A DNA stretch of 58,227 bases from an alpha proteobacterium BAL199 (GTDB lineage: Bacteria; Pseudomonadota; Alphaproteobacteria; Thalassobaculales; Thalassobaculaceae): positions 62,501-120,727 of the forward strand of contig ABHC01000021.1 in the NCBI GenBank assembly GCA_000171835.1. Reading direction: 5' to 3'. Below the pieces are notes generated by a model. The model worked only from the letters and a program-made list of their open reading frames with translations, was not told where the DNA came from and did no database searches. Made by a program: the position numbers and the translations under genes. Positions 1 through 8,489 of this stretch are shown piece by piece (the first letter of the stretch is position 1; every line of letters begins with the position of its first letter).

Positions 1-221
1 GGCTTGCCGACATGCAGCACCATGGCACCCAGGAAGAACCCGAGTGCTGCCAGATGCTCCGGCACCAGCATGGTTGCCCAACAGCCGATGGCCAGGACCA
101 CCAGGGCCGCGGCGTGCATCATGACCGGCGATGCCCCCTCGGGCGGCGGCGTGAACCAGAGAAACAAGGCCGCCACGGCGAGGGCCGAGGCGATCAGCGG
201 TGTGCGGTAGCGGGCGATCAT
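1..221 (-). CDS. Partial SLC13-like anion permease (N-terminal fragment)
   Basis: Only the first 73 or so residues are in the window; the gene runs off the left edge. The start ATG overlaps the mccA stop codon in an ATGA junction, so the two are probably translationally coupled. The visible protein has a short basic N-terminus, one hydrophobic helix (about residues 8-22), a Pro/Glu-rich turn, and a second hydrophobic stretch with the pattern WATMLVPEHLAALGFFLGAM. This pattern resembles the first two helices of sodium/dicarboxylate or DASS-type (SLC13) permeases. The substrate cannot be inferred from the fragment. It could belong to another permease family; sequence to the left would settle it. 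Confidence 0.6.
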   Translation of the reverse strand, partial: MIARYRTPLIASALAVAALFLWFTPPPEGASPVMMHAAALVVLAIGCWATMLVPEHLAALGFFLGAMVLHVGK

Positions 222-2230
222 TCGTCGACAGCCTCCAGCACCACCAACTCGGCGCCCTCATCCACCAGATCACCTACGGCGACCGCCAGGCGGATCACCA
301 CGCCGTCGGCCGGCGCCGTCACCGTGTGCTCCATCTTCATCGCTTCCGTCACCAGCAAGGTGGCGCCACGGGCTACGCGGTCACCGACCGCAACGTCGAC
401 GCGGATCACCTTGGCCGGCATCGGCGCGATCAACCGACCGTGACCGACCTCCTCGACCTCGCCCGCCGTGAACGGATCCTCCAGCACGAGCGGCCAGGAC
501 CGGCCGTCGAGAAACACTACGCGCCGGTCACGGTCTGCCACGACCACCGCCCGATGGCGCACACCGTCGACCCGAACGTTCAAACTGCCATCGGCATCGA
601 AGTGCCCGGAAAGGTGATGGTCGGTACCGTCAAACCGCGCGGTCCAACCGCGCCCTTCCCCGCTGCGCTCGGCCGCCATCCGCACCATCGTGACCCGCTC
701 GCCTTCACGGAAGTCTAGATCGTGGTGGCCGACATCGTTGAGCCGCCAGCCATCGGCCCGCGCCCACGGCGAAGTCGGATCGTCGGTACGGGCGGCAGCG
801 GATTTGGCGGCGGCATCAAACGCCAGCATCTCGGCGAATCCAGCGATCGCCAACGCTGCCGCCGGCGCCGCCTCTCCAGCCGGTGCCAGGGTAGCGATCT
901 CGCGGCCGACGAAGCCGGTGTCGATCGGTCCGGCCACGACCTCCGGATGTTCGACCAGACGCTTCAGAAAGCCGGCGTTGGTGGTCACGCCGACAATTTC
1001 GATTCGTCCCAGGGCCGACCCGAGCCGAGCGAGTGCCTCGCGGCGGTCACGGCCGTAGGCGATGACTTTGGCGATCATCGGGTCGTAGTGAACGGTGACC
1101 GCCCCGCCTTCTTCGACCCCGGAGTCGATCCGGATACCTTCACCTTGCGGGAAGCGCAGCCGGGTCAGCGGCCCGGTCTGCGGGAAGAAATCACGGGCGG
1201 GGTCCTCGGCGTACAGGCGAACCTCGACGGCGTGGCCGGTGATTCGCAGATCGTCCTGGGTGAACGGCAGCTTTTCGCCGGCGGCCACCCGGAGCTGGAG
1301 AGCCACCAGATCCAGGCCCGTGATCAGTTCGGTGACCGGGTGCTCCACTTGCAGGCGGGTGTTCATCTCCATGAAATGGAAGGTCCCTGAAGCGTCGAGA
1401 ATGAACTCGACGGTCCCGGCGCCGACATAGCCGACGGCTTCGGCCGCCGCGACCGCGGCCCTGCCCATGGCATCGCGGATCGCCGGGTCGAGGCCCGGGG
1501 CCGGCGCCTCCTCCAAAATCTTCTGGTGCCGACGCTGGGCCGAGCAATCGCGCTCGAAAAGATGGACAGTGTTGCCGTGGCGATCGGCGAACACCTGGAC
1601 CTCCACATGACGCGGCCGTTCCAGGTATTTTTCGACGATCAGCCGGTCGTCGCCGAACGACGCCTTGCCCTCGCGTTTCGCCGAGTCGATGGCCGCCGGC
1701 AACTCATCCTCGGAACGGACAACCCGCATGCCTTTGCCGCCGCCGCCAGCCGAGGCCTTCAGCAACACCGGAAAGCCGATGGCGAGTGCGGCCTGTGACA
1801 AGATCGCGGGCGCCTGATCGTCGCCGTGATAGCCGGGCACCAACGGCACTCCGGCCTTCTCCATCAGCGTCTTGGCACCCGCCTTGGAGCCCATCGCGTC
1901 GATCGCCGACGCCGGCGGGCCGACGAAAATCACTCCAGCCGCCTCGCAGGCGCGGGCAAAGCCGGCATTCTCCGACAGGAACCCATAGCCCGGATGCACC
2001 GCATCGGCCCCGGATCGACGCGCCACATCCAGGATCACATCGGCTTTCAGATACGACTCCGCGGCGGCGGCCGGACCGATCGGCCAAGCCTCGTCGCAGG
2101 CCCGGACGTGCGGCGTCTCGGCATCGGCCTCGGAGAACACCGCGACCGTGCGGATGCCCATGGCCCGGGCAGTTCGGGCAACCCGGCAAGCAATCTCGCC
2201 ACGATTGGCGATCAGCAGGGTGCGGATCAT
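218..2230 (-). CDS. mccA: Methylcrotonoyl-CoA carboxylase, biotin-carrying alpha subunit
   Basis: Biotin carboxylase plus biotin carrier subunit (670 aa) of methylcrotonyl-CoA carboxylase, which carboxylates 3-methylcrotonyl-CoA in leucine breakdown (LiuD equivalent). The N-terminal biotin carboxylase domain (about 1-450) shows LIANRGEIACRV, the glycine-rich ATP loop KASAGGGGKGMR and EMNTRLQVEHPVTE. The C-terminal biotinyl domain carries EAMKMEH with the biotinylated lysine near residue 632. I chose the ATG at 2230, which overlaps the liuC stop as ATGA, over a GTG three codons upstream. Assignment to methylcrotonyl rather than another acyl-CoA rests on pairing with the adjacent MccB and LiuC. 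Confidence 0.95.
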   Translation of the reverse strand: MIRTLLIANRGEIACRVARTARAMGIRTVAVFSEADAETPHVRACDEAWPIGPAAAAESYLKADVILDVARRSGADAVHPGYGFLSENAGFARACEAAGVIFVGPPASAIDAMGSKAGAKTLMEKAGVPLVPGYHGDDQAPAILSQAALAIGFPVLLKASAGGGGKGMRVVRSEDELPAAIDSAKREGKASFGDDRLIVEKYLERPRHVEVQVFADRHGNTVHLFERDCSAQRRHQKILEEAPAPGLDPAIRDAMGRAAVAAAEAVGYVGAGTVEFILDASGTFHFMEMNTRLQVEHPVTELITGLDLVALQLRVAAGEKLPFTQDDLRITGHAVEVRLYAEDPARDFFPQTGPLTRLRFPQGEGIRIDSGVEEGGAVTVHYDPMIAKVIAYGRDRREALARLGSALGRIEIVGVTTNAGFLKRLVEHPEVVAGPIDTGFVGREIATLAPAGEAAPAAALAIAGFAEMLAFDAAAKSAAARTDDPTSPWARADGWRLNDVGHHDLDFREGERVTMVRMAAERSGEGRGWTARFDGTDHHLSGHFDADGSLNVRVDGVRHRAVVVADRDRRVVFLDGRSWPLVLEDPFTAGEVEEVGHGRLIAPMPAKVIRVDVAVGDRVARGATLLVTEAMKMEHTVTAPADGVVIRLAVAVGDLVDEGAELVVLEAVDE

Positions 2231-3030
2231 ACCGTCCACCCGGGTTTACGCTTCTCCAGGAACGCGCTCAACCCTTCCTTCGCCTCGTCGGTGACACGCT
2301 GGTGGGCGATGCGCTGGGCGGTGTCGCGGCTCAGCAAGTCGTCGATCTCCTTGGTGGCCACGTGCTTGATCAGATCCTTGGCCGCCCGCACCGCCTTCGG
2401 TCCGGCCGACAGCAACTCCGCAAGCAACGCTTCGACCGTTGAGTCCAAGGCAGACTCCTCCACCACCTCATGGATCAATCCGATCCGATAGGCGGTCGCG
2501 GCGTCAAACCGTTCGCCGGTCAGGAAGTATCGGCGAGCGTTGCGCGGCCCGATCGCCCGCAGGACATAGGGGCTGATGGCGCCCGGGATGATCCCGAGCT
2601 TGACCTCGCTGAGGGCAAACAACGCACCCGCGGCCGCGACGGCCATGTCGCAGCAGGCGGTCAGCCCGACGCCGCCGCCCATTGCCGCACCGTTGACCCG
2701 GGCGATGGTCGGCATCGGCATGGAGTCCAGCCGGCGCATAACACCGGCCAGCCGCAGCGCATCCTGGAAGTTCTCGTGATCGCCCTGTTCGCCGGACGAT
2801 CGCATCCAGTTGAGTTCGGCACCGGCCGAAAATGCCGCACCGGCACCGGTCAAAACCAGTGCGCGGATGTCCTTGTCTGCCGCGAGGTCGTCCAGACAGA
2901 TCGTCAGGTCGGCGATGAGCACACCGTCGAACGCGTTGCGGATGTCGGGACGATTGAGGGTCAGGCGGACCACGCCGCGCGGGTCTCGGTCGACGATCAG
3001 GGTCTCGGGCCGCTGGATCGCGGGTTTCAT
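2227..3030 (-). CDS. liuC: Methylglutaconyl-CoA hydratase (enoyl-CoA hydratase family)
   Basis: Crotonase-family protein (267 aa) placed between the two methylcrotonyl-CoA carboxylase genes, the usual position of LiuC, which hydrates 3-methylglutaconyl-CoA to HMG-CoA. The oxyanion-hole segments are visible as GAGAAFSAGAELNWM and NGAAMGGGVGLTACCDM. The acid/base region is LSEVKLGIIPGAISPYVL. The start at 3030 has GGAG seven bases upstream; a longer reading frame extends upstream but overlaps mccB. The gap to mccB is 16 bp and the stop overlaps mccA. A broader-specificity enoyl-CoA hydratase is the main alternative, but the context argues for the leucine pathway. Confidence 0.9.
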   Translation of the reverse strand: MKPAIQRPETLIVDRDPRGVVRLTLNRPDIRNAFDGVLIADLTICLDDLAADKDIRALVLTGAGAAFSAGAELNWMRSSGEQGDHENFQDALRLAGVMRRLDSMPMPTIARVNGAAMGGGVGLTACCDMAVAAAGALFALSEVKLGIIPGAISPYVLRAIGPRNARRYFLTGERFDAATAYRIGLIHEVVEESALDSTVEALLAELLSAGPKAVRAAKDLIKHVATKEIDDLLSRDTAQRIAHQRVTDEAKEGLSAFLEKRKPGWTV

Positions 3031-3046
3031 GGGCATTCTCCGCCGA

Positions 3047-4654
3047 TCACATTCGGAACAGGCCGAACCGGGTCTCACCGATCGGCCGATTGAGCGCCGC
3101 CGACAGCGACAGCGCCAGAACGGTGCGGGTTTCCGCTGGGTCTAGGATCCCGTCGTCCCACAGCCGGGCGGTCGCGTAGTAGGGGTGACCCTGCCGCTCA
3201 TACTGGTCGCGGATCGGCGCCTTGAAAGCCGCCTCTTCATCTTCGGGCCAGGTCTCGCCACGCGCCTCCAGACCGTCGCGTCGGACCTGGGCGAGCACGT
3301 TTGCCGCCTGTTCGCCGCCCATCACCGAGATCCGGGCGGTCGGCCACGTGTAGAGCATGCGCGGTCCGTAGGCGCGGCCGCACATTCCGTAGTTCCCGGC
3401 CCCGAACGAGCCGCCGACGATCACTGTGAACTTCGGCACCTCAGCCGTCGCCACCGCGGTCACAAGCTTGGCGCCGTCCTTGGCGATGCCGCCCGCCTCG
3501 TACTTCCGGCCAACCATGAATCCGGTGATGTTCTGCAGAAACAGCAGCGGGATGCCGCGCTGGGCGCACAACTCGATGAAATGCGCACCCTTAAGGGCCG
3601 ATTCGGAGAACAGGATGCCGTTGTTGGCGACGATCCCGATCGGGTAGCCGTGGATGTGGGCAAAGCCGGTGACCAGCGACGCGCCGTACAGCGGTTTGAA
3701 CTCATCGAACTCGGAACGGTCAACGATGCGCGCGATCACCTCGCGAATCTCGATCGGCTTGCGCAGATCGTCCGGCATCAGGCCGTAGATCTCCTGCGGA
3801 TCGTAGAGTGGCGGCGCCGGATCGCGGATCTCGACCGACGGGCGTTTCGGCCGGTTGAGGTTGCCGACGATGCCGCGCGCCAGAGCCAAGGCGTGATGGT
3901 CGTTCTGCGCCATGTGATCGGTCACGCCGGAGGTGCGCGAATGCACCTCGGCACCGCCCAGATCTTCGGCGGACACCACCTCGCCGGTCGCTGCCTTCAC
4001 CAGCGGCGGACCGGCCAGGAAGATCGTGCCCTGGCCCTTCACGATGATGCTCTCGTCGGCCATCGCCGGGACGTAGGCGCCGCCCGCCGTGCAACTGCCC
4101 ATGACCACCGCAATCTGCGGGATCCGCTCGGCCGACATCCGTGCCTGATTGTAAAAGATCCGCCCGAAGTGATCGCGGTCCGGGAACACCTCGTCCTGGT
4201 TCGGTAGATTCGCCCCGCCGGAGTCGACCAGATAGATGCAGGGCAGATTATTCTCGCGCGCAATCTCCTGGGCCCGCAAGTGCTTCTTCACGGTCATCGG
4301 GAAGTAGGTACCGCCCTTGACCGTGGCATCGTTGCAGACGATCACGCACTCCCGCCCCGACACCCGACCGATGCCGGTCACGATGCCCGCCGCCGGGACG
4401 TCACCGCCATACAATCCGTCGGCCGCCAGCTGGCTGAACTCCAGGAACGGAGCACCGGGATCGAGCACCGCGCGCACCCGGTCGCGCGGCAGCAGCTTGC
4501 CGCGGGACAGGTGACGCTCACGCGCCCGCTCGCCGCCGCCTTCCTTGACGGTGTGCAGCTTGGCGCGCAGTTCGTCGACCAGCCCGCGCGTTCGCTCGGC
4601 ATTCGTGCGGTACACGTCGGATCGGGTATCGAGTTGGGACTTGATGACGCTCAT
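3047..4654 (-). CDS. mccB: Methylcrotonoyl-CoA carboxylase, carboxyltransferase beta subunit
   Basis: Carboxyltransferase subunit (535 aa), LiuB equivalent, which moves carboxyl from biotin to 3-methylcrotonyl-CoA. Both halves of the crotonase-like fold are present. [20 protein letters not shown] lies in the N-half; FVVG-type and [19 protein letters not shown] segments in the C-half. The block [16 protein letters not shown] is typical of MCC beta, whereas PCC beta (also in this window, 19702-21234) has [12 protein letters not shown] at the same place, so the two can be told apart. It lies nine bases after the DsbA-like isomerase gene and forms a heteromultimer with MccA. Confidence 0.96.
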   Translation of the reverse strand: MSVIKSQLDTRSDVYRTNAERTRGLVDELRAKLHTVKEGGGERARERHLSRGKLLPRDRVRAVLDPGAPFLEFSQLAADGLYGGDVPAAGIVTGIGRVSGRECVIVCNDATVKGGTYFPMTVKKHLRAQEIARENNLPCIYLVDSGGANLPNQDEVFPDRDHFGRIFYNQARMSAERIPQIAVVMGSCTAGGAYVPAMADESIIVKGQGTIFLAGPPLVKAATGEVVSAEDLGGAEVHSRTSGVTDHMAQNDHHALALARGIVGNLNRPKRPSVEIRDPAPPLYDPQEIYGLMPDDLRKPIEIREVIARIVDRSEFDEFKPLYGASLVTGFAHIHGYPIGIVANNGILFSESALKGAHFIELCAQRGIPLLFLQNITGFMVGRKYEAGGIAKDGAKLVTAVATAEVPKFTVIVGGSFGAGNYGMCGRAYGPRMLYTWPTARISVMGGEQAANVLAQVRRDGLEARGETWPEDEEAAFKAPIRDQYERQGHPYYATARLWDDGILDPAETRTVLALSLSAALNRPIGETRFGLFRM

Positions 4655-4663
4655 GCGCTGCTC

Positions 4664-5296
4664 TCACCAACCGCCGGTGGCGAGCCAGCGTTCCACATGG
4701 TCGAGACGATCCGCCCCCCAGAACGGTTCGCCATCGACCACGAAGAACGGCGAACCGCACACACCGGCCGCCATGGCTGCGTCGTTCTCGGTCTTTAGCC
4801 GTTCTTTGACCGCCGGGTCGTTGAGCGCCTCACTGAGCCGCGCAGCGTCGATGCCAATGCCGTTCGCGATCTCCAGAACCGAGTCGGCCGTGCGAATATC
4901 GCCGCCTTGGGCGAACGCCCGATCGTAGAGCGCCAGCGACAGGTTGCGCGCCTGATCGGGCTCGCGATCCTGCACCCAGTACACGGCACGGGCCGCCGCG
5001 ATCGACGGGAACGGCATGACCTGCGGGAACTCCAACGGCACGCCATGGAACCGGGCCGTCCGCTCTATGTCGCGGCGGGCGTATGGTCCCTTGATCGGAA
5101 CATCGAGCAACGGCTGAGCGCCGGTCGTCTTAAAGATCACCCCCAGCAACACCGGCCGCCACAGGACGGTTCGGCCATAGAGTCGGGCGATATCGTCGAT
5201 CTTGTGGGCCGCGAGGTAGCCGTACGGAGACGAGAAATCGAAATAGAAATTGATCGGTTCGTCCGACTGTCCGTCATCGGTATCGTTGTCGGCCAT
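4664..5296 (-). CDS. 2-hydroxychromene-2-carboxylate isomerase-like DsbA-family protein
   Basis: A 210-residue thioredoxin-fold protein of the kappa-GST/2-hydroxychromene-2-carboxylate isomerase group. The N-terminus contains FYFDFSSPYGYL, where the first serine of the SSP turn takes the glutathione-binding position. A long helical insertion follows. The C-terminal part has CGSPFFVVDGEPFWGADRL, including the cis-proline region and the GADRL motif typical of this family. In naphthalene degraders the family isomerises an aromatic intermediate with glutathione. Here no aromatic genes are nearby and it sits directly before mccB, so the true substrate is unknown. The Shine-Dalgarno is a purine stretch nine bases before the ATG. 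Confidence 0.85.
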   Translation of the reverse strand: MADNDTDDGQSDEPINFYFDFSSPYGYLAAHKIDDIARLYGRTVLWRPVLLGVIFKTTGAQPLLDVPIKGPYARRDIERTARFHGVPLEFPQVMPFPSIAAARAVYWVQDREPDQARNLSLALYDRAFAQGGDIRTADSVLEIANGIGIDAARLSEALNDPAVKERLKTENDAAMAAGVCGSPFFVVDGEPFWGADRLDHVERWLATGGW

Positions 5297-5332
5297 TTGC
5301 CGGTTCCTTTTCCTGCGTCAGATCGGCGCCCG

Positions 5333-6013
5333 TCACCAGGGCAACGGCGCGCCGTCGTAGTTCCAGAACGTTCCGTTGTCGCCGGGGACCAATCCGGCCA
5401 CCACCTTGCGCATGCCGGCCGCGCTGTCCGTTGCGCTCACCGGTGCGGTCGGTCCGCCCATGTCGGTGCGGACATGACCCGGATGGAACACAATGGCGGT
5501 CACGCCTTTCGACTCCAGTTCCTGCGCCAGACAACTCACCGCCATGTTCAGCGCGGTCTTGGACGACCGGTAGATCACGTTGCCGCCGGTGTTCTCACCG
5601 ATCGAGCCCATTTTCGAGCTGGTGAAAGCCATGACCTTCAGGGTCGAGGCCATCACGTTGTCCCTCAGGGCCCAGGCCACCCTGACCGGCCCGAACAGAT
5701 TGGTTGTCATGGTCTGGGCCCAGACGGCGTAGTCGATATCGGCGATTGAGGCCCCCCGCTTGCCGATGACCCCAGCATTGTTGAACAGAACGTCGATCGA
5801 CTGTCCCTCAAGGCTAGCCGCCAGCGCGCCAATGCTCGGCGCGTCGTCCACGTCGAGTCGGTGTATTTCGACATCGCCCTTGATCGCCGCCAGATCGGTC
5901 GCCTTATTCGGATACCGACAGGTCGCCAGCACGCGCCAGCCATCGGCCGCGTACTGCCGCGTCAACTCGAGCCCGATGCCTCGGTTTGCGCCGGTGATCA
6001 GGACAGTCGGCAT
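5333..6013 (-). CDS. SDR-family short-chain oxidoreductase
   Basis: Classical short-chain dehydrogenase (226 aa). The nucleotide-binding motif TGANRGIG is at residues 7-14, NNAG at 78-81, and the catalytic set is Ser132/133, Tyr148 and Lys152 (YRSSK). HPGHVRTDMGG follows the active site. This resembles the C-factor (CsgA)-like branch of SDRs; the substrate cannot be told from sequence. I placed the start at 6013, where GGGGAG lies eight bases upstream and the TGANRGIG motif falls at the expected distance from the N-terminus. A much longer open frame upstream runs into the preceding gene and is not needed. The gap to the DUF1989 gene is 20 bp. Confidence 0.92.
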   Translation of the reverse strand: MPTVLITGANRGIGLELTRQYAADGWRVLATCRYPNKATDLAAIKGDVEIHRLDVDDAPSIGALAASLEGQSIDVLFNNAGVIGKRGASIADIDYAVWAQTMTTNLFGPVRVAWALRDNVMASTLKVMAFTSSKMGSIGENTGGNVIYRSSKTALNMAVSCLAQELESKGVTAIVFHPGHVRTDMGGPTAPVSATDSAAGMRKVVAGLVPGDNGTFWNYDGAPLPW

Positions 6014-6033
6014 GCAACCTACTCCCCGGGGTG

Positions 6034-6648
6034 TCAGAACGCCGCGCCGTCCAGCACGATGAAATGGGCCGCCTGCGGGACGCAGCCGACTCCGTTGATC
6101 GGGATCATGTCTTGCGGGCACGCCGAGAAGGCCACGATGCAATCTCGTGCCGCTTTCAGCAGGATGAAACTGCCCGGCTCGGAAACCGGCGGCTTCCAGT
6201 CGATCCGACCCGACAGATCCCACGGAATGTTCATGAACAGGTTCAGCGGGCTCGGCGTTTCCGGTGCGGTCAGCCCCAGTTCCGCCAAACCGGCGTGCAG
6301 ATTGTCCTGGCAGCTGTCGTGATGCCCGGTGACGCCGAGCCCCTCGTAGCGCCAGCGGTCGCAGGCGGCAATGAAGGTGTCGTGCACCTCGCCCGAGGTA
6401 TCGTCGACGACGCTCAGGATCGGCCGGCGACGGTTGGTGACCAGGGTGTCACCGATCTTCGGGGTCAACCGGTTCATGGCGGCGCGGCTGTGCTCCATCG
6501 ACATGAACTCGCTCATGTCGCCGTCGACGAACGCCCAGGTATCGACCACCTGGGTTCCGAGAGTGTTGATCACCTTGATGACCCCGCCAGCCGGCAACCG
6601 AGCGGCTTTGCCCTTGCGGGCCGGGATCGTGACAGTTTGCCCAGTCAT
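6034..6648 (-). CDS. DUF1989 / urea carboxylase-associated family protein
   Basis: A 204-residue protein of the DUF1989 family, often found beside urea carboxylase or aminomethyltransferase-type genes. The N-terminus has TVTIPARKGKAARLPAGGVI, then VVDTWAF and an SMEHSRAAMNRLTPKIGDTL block. A Cys/His-containing centre (CDRWRYEGLG, GHHDSCQDNL) could bind metal, and SPLNLFMNIPW follows. All of these are family hallmarks as I recall them. Biochemical function is not settled for most members. GGGGGA lies seven bases before the ATG. No urea carboxylase is in the window; the neighbours are RidA and an SDR, which hints at handling of a reactive nitrogen compound. Confidence 0.85.
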   Translation of the reverse strand: MTGQTVTIPARKGKAARLPAGGVIKVINTLGTQVVDTWAFVDGDMSEFMSMEHSRAAMNRLTPKIGDTLVTNRRRPILSVVDDTSGEVHDTFIAACDRWRYEGLGVTGHHDSCQDNLHAGLAELGLTAPETPSPLNLFMNIPWDLSGRIDWKPPVSEPGSFILLKAARDCIVAFSACPQDMIPINGVGCVPQAAHFIVLDGAAF

Positions 6649-6763
6649 GGCTGTCCCCCTGCAATAGTGGCTGAAACCCTGCCCGGCGGTGCAGAGTCGA
6701 CGATAGCAAGCGGCGGCTGCCGGTAGCGAGTCCTCACCGTCAAACGCACCGGCATCAAGGGCA

Positions 6764-7165
6764 TCAGACGCGGCCTTGGGTGTCGAGCGCCATCCGGGCC
6801 GTCACCTCGATCTCCACACGCATGTAGGGCTCGACCAATTCAGCCAGCACGGTCGTGTTCGCCGGACGAGCAGCGTCGCAATGCCGCTTGATGATCGGCT
6901 TGATGCGTTCGAACTCGGCACGGCTGGCGACGAACACCCGGATCCGCACCAGATCGTTCAAGCTGGCTCCAGCCTTCGCAAGCGCCCGTTCGATCGTTGC
7001 AAAGCAATTCTCGCACTGGCTCTCCACGTCCTCGGGAAACTGCAGCGTTTCCGGATCGAACCCGGTGGTGCCGGAGACGAACACGTAGGGCGGATCGACC
7101 ACGGCGCGGGCGTAGCCGGCCATTTCCTCGAACGGGGCGCCGGAGTAGATGCGGGAACCGATCAT
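6764..7165 (-). CDS. RidA family protein (YjgF/YER057c/UK114)
   Basis: A 133-residue RidA-superfamily protein; archetypal RidA hydrolyses reactive enamine/imine intermediates formed from amino acids. The sequence shows YVFVSGTTGFDP near residues 25-36, the CENCF segment, VRIRVFV, and the C-terminal RPANTTVLAELVEPYMRVEIE. The arginine-containing RPANTTV corresponds to the ligand-binding arginine of the family. The start at 7165 is preceded by GAAGGTGA; the extra N-terminal 20 residues of a longer frame overlap tag and lack a ribosome site. It starts four bases after tag ends and precedes the DUF1989 gene by about 115 bp. Confidence 0.93.
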   Translation of the reverse strand: MIGSRIYSGAPFEEMAGYARAVVDPPYVFVSGTTGFDPETLQFPEDVESQCENCFATIERALAKAGASLNDLVRIRVFVASRAEFERIKPIIKRHCDAARPANTTVLAELVEPYMRVEIEVTARMALDTQGRV

Positions 7166-7169
7166 GCCA

Positions 7170-7808
7170 TCACCTTCTTTGCTGCGGTCGCTGGAAAGCG
7201 GCGCGCGCATCCTCGCATGGCGCACGCATATGGCAGCCCTCCAGGTGATCGTTCACCACCCCGAGCGACTGCATGAAGGCGTACATCGTGGTCGGTCCGA
7301 CGAAACTCCACCCCCGCTTCTTCAACGCCTTGGACAGCGCGGTAGAGGCATCCGACTTGGTGATCGACATCAACGTCGCGCGGTCGAAGCGCTGAGGGCG
7401 ATCCTCCGGCTTCGGCTCGAACGACCAGATGAAGGACGCCAACGACCCCGCCTCGTCCACCAGTTCGATCGCGCGGCGCGCGTTGTTGATGGTCGACTCG
7501 ATCTTGCCGCGGTGCCGGACGATTCCGGCATCGCCGAGCAGCCGCTGGACATCCGTCTCATCGAACTCGGCGACCTTGCGGAAATCGAAGCCGGCGAACC
7601 CGGCCCGGAAGTTCTCCCGCTTGCGCAGGATAGTCAGCCAGGACAGCCCGGACTGGAACCCTTCAAGGCAGATCTTTTCGTACAGCCGGACATCGTCGGC
7701 CGTCGGGTATCCCCACTCGATGTCGTGATAGGCGACATAGTCGTCCTGCTCACCGCACCACGAACAGCGGGAACGACCGTCGCCTGAAGTTATTAACCCG
7801 TCGTTCAT
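7170..7808 (-). CDS. tag: DNA-3-methyladenine glycosylase I
   Basis: Base-excision repair glycosylase removing 3-methyladenine from DNA (212 aa). The N-terminal RCSWC...YVAYHDIEWG and C-terminal HLEGCH segments supply the four zinc ligands expected from E. coli Tag: Cys15, His28, His188 and Cys192. The core FQSGLSWLTILRKRENFR is the family signature around the helix-hairpin-helix fold. Two starts are possible, ATG 7820 and ATG 7808; I chose 7808 because GGTGG precedes it and the zinc cysteine then sits near the N-terminus as usual. It heads the minus-strand run that leads into mccBCA, and lies divergent to the NTF2-like gene, an unexpected neighbour for catabolic genes. Confidence 0.95.
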   Translation of the reverse strand: MNDGLITSGDGRSRCSWCGEQDDYVAYHDIEWGYPTADDVRLYEKICLEGFQSGLSWLTILRKRENFRAGFAGFDFRKVAEFDETDVQRLLGDAGIVRHRGKIESTINNARRAIELVDEAGSLASFIWSFEPKPEDRPQRFDRATLMSITKSDASTALSKALKKRGWSFVGPTTMYAFMQSLGVVNDHLEGCHMRAPCEDARAAFQRPQQRR

Positions 7809-7918
7809 CTCGACCACCATAGGATCTGTTCCACGCAAGCACTTGCGCCAAGCGATCGCGGGGCGCCTGACTGCTTTGTCAATCCATGACATCGACCATC
7901 AGCGGGGAACACTGCGAA

Positions 7919-8446
7919 ATGTCTGACCTGAACGAACAGCAGCAGGCGCTCGTTGCGTTGTTCCAGGAGCACGTGCAAGCCGAGCTCCGGGGCGATCTCG
8001 AGACGACGATGGCTACCATGACCGACAACCCGCATCTCACCAACGTACCGTCGATGGTGGGTGGCGCCGGCCAGAAGGGTGTGCGCGACTTCTACGCCAA
8101 TCATCTGGTCGGCAAGTTCTTTCCGCCGGACGTCGAGATGATCCCGGTATCGAGCACCGTCGGAACCAACCAGATCGTCGACGAACTGGTGATCCGGTTC
8201 ACCCATACCACCGTCATCGAGTGGATGTTGCCGGACGTGCAGCCGACCGGAAAGCGAGTCGAGGTGGCGTTCGTCGTCGTCGTCGGGATCGATGGCGGGA
8301 AGATCTCGCACGAGCACATCTATTGGGACCAGGCCAGCGTGCTGGTGCAGATCGGCCTGCTCGACCCGAAGGGCCTGCCGGTGAGCGGGGCCGAAGCCGC
8401 GCGCCGGATCCTGGATCCGACGCTGCCGTCGCGCCCGATGGGATGA
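7919..8446 (+). CDS. NTF2-like / SnoaL-like domain protein
   Basis: A 175-residue protein of the cystatin-like NTF2/SnoaL fold. The first half has the helical LVALFQEHVQAELRGDLETT and the loop VPSMVGGAGQKGVRDFYANH. The second half is beta-rich: ELVIRFTHTTVIEWMLPDV, EVAFVVVVGIDGGKISHEHIYWDQ, in which the HEH and YWDQ residues line the pocket in related proteins. No catalytic function can be assigned. The start at 7919 has GGGGA about eleven bases upstream; an earlier in-frame ATG at 7886 has none. It is the only plus-strand gene in the leucine cluster and converges on ivd. Confidence 0.75.
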   Translation: MSDLNEQQQALVALFQEHVQAELRGDLETTMATMTDNPHLTNVPSMVGGAGQKGVRDFYANHLVGKFFPPDVEMIPVSSTVGTNQIVDELVIRFTHTTVIEWMLPDVQPTGKRVEVAFVVVVGIDGGKISHEHIYWDQASVLVQIGLLDPKGLPVSGAEAARRILDPTLPSRPMG

Positions 8447-8489
8447 GCGGAGGGAGGGACGGCACTGGATTTGCGGTCGCGAACGCACG

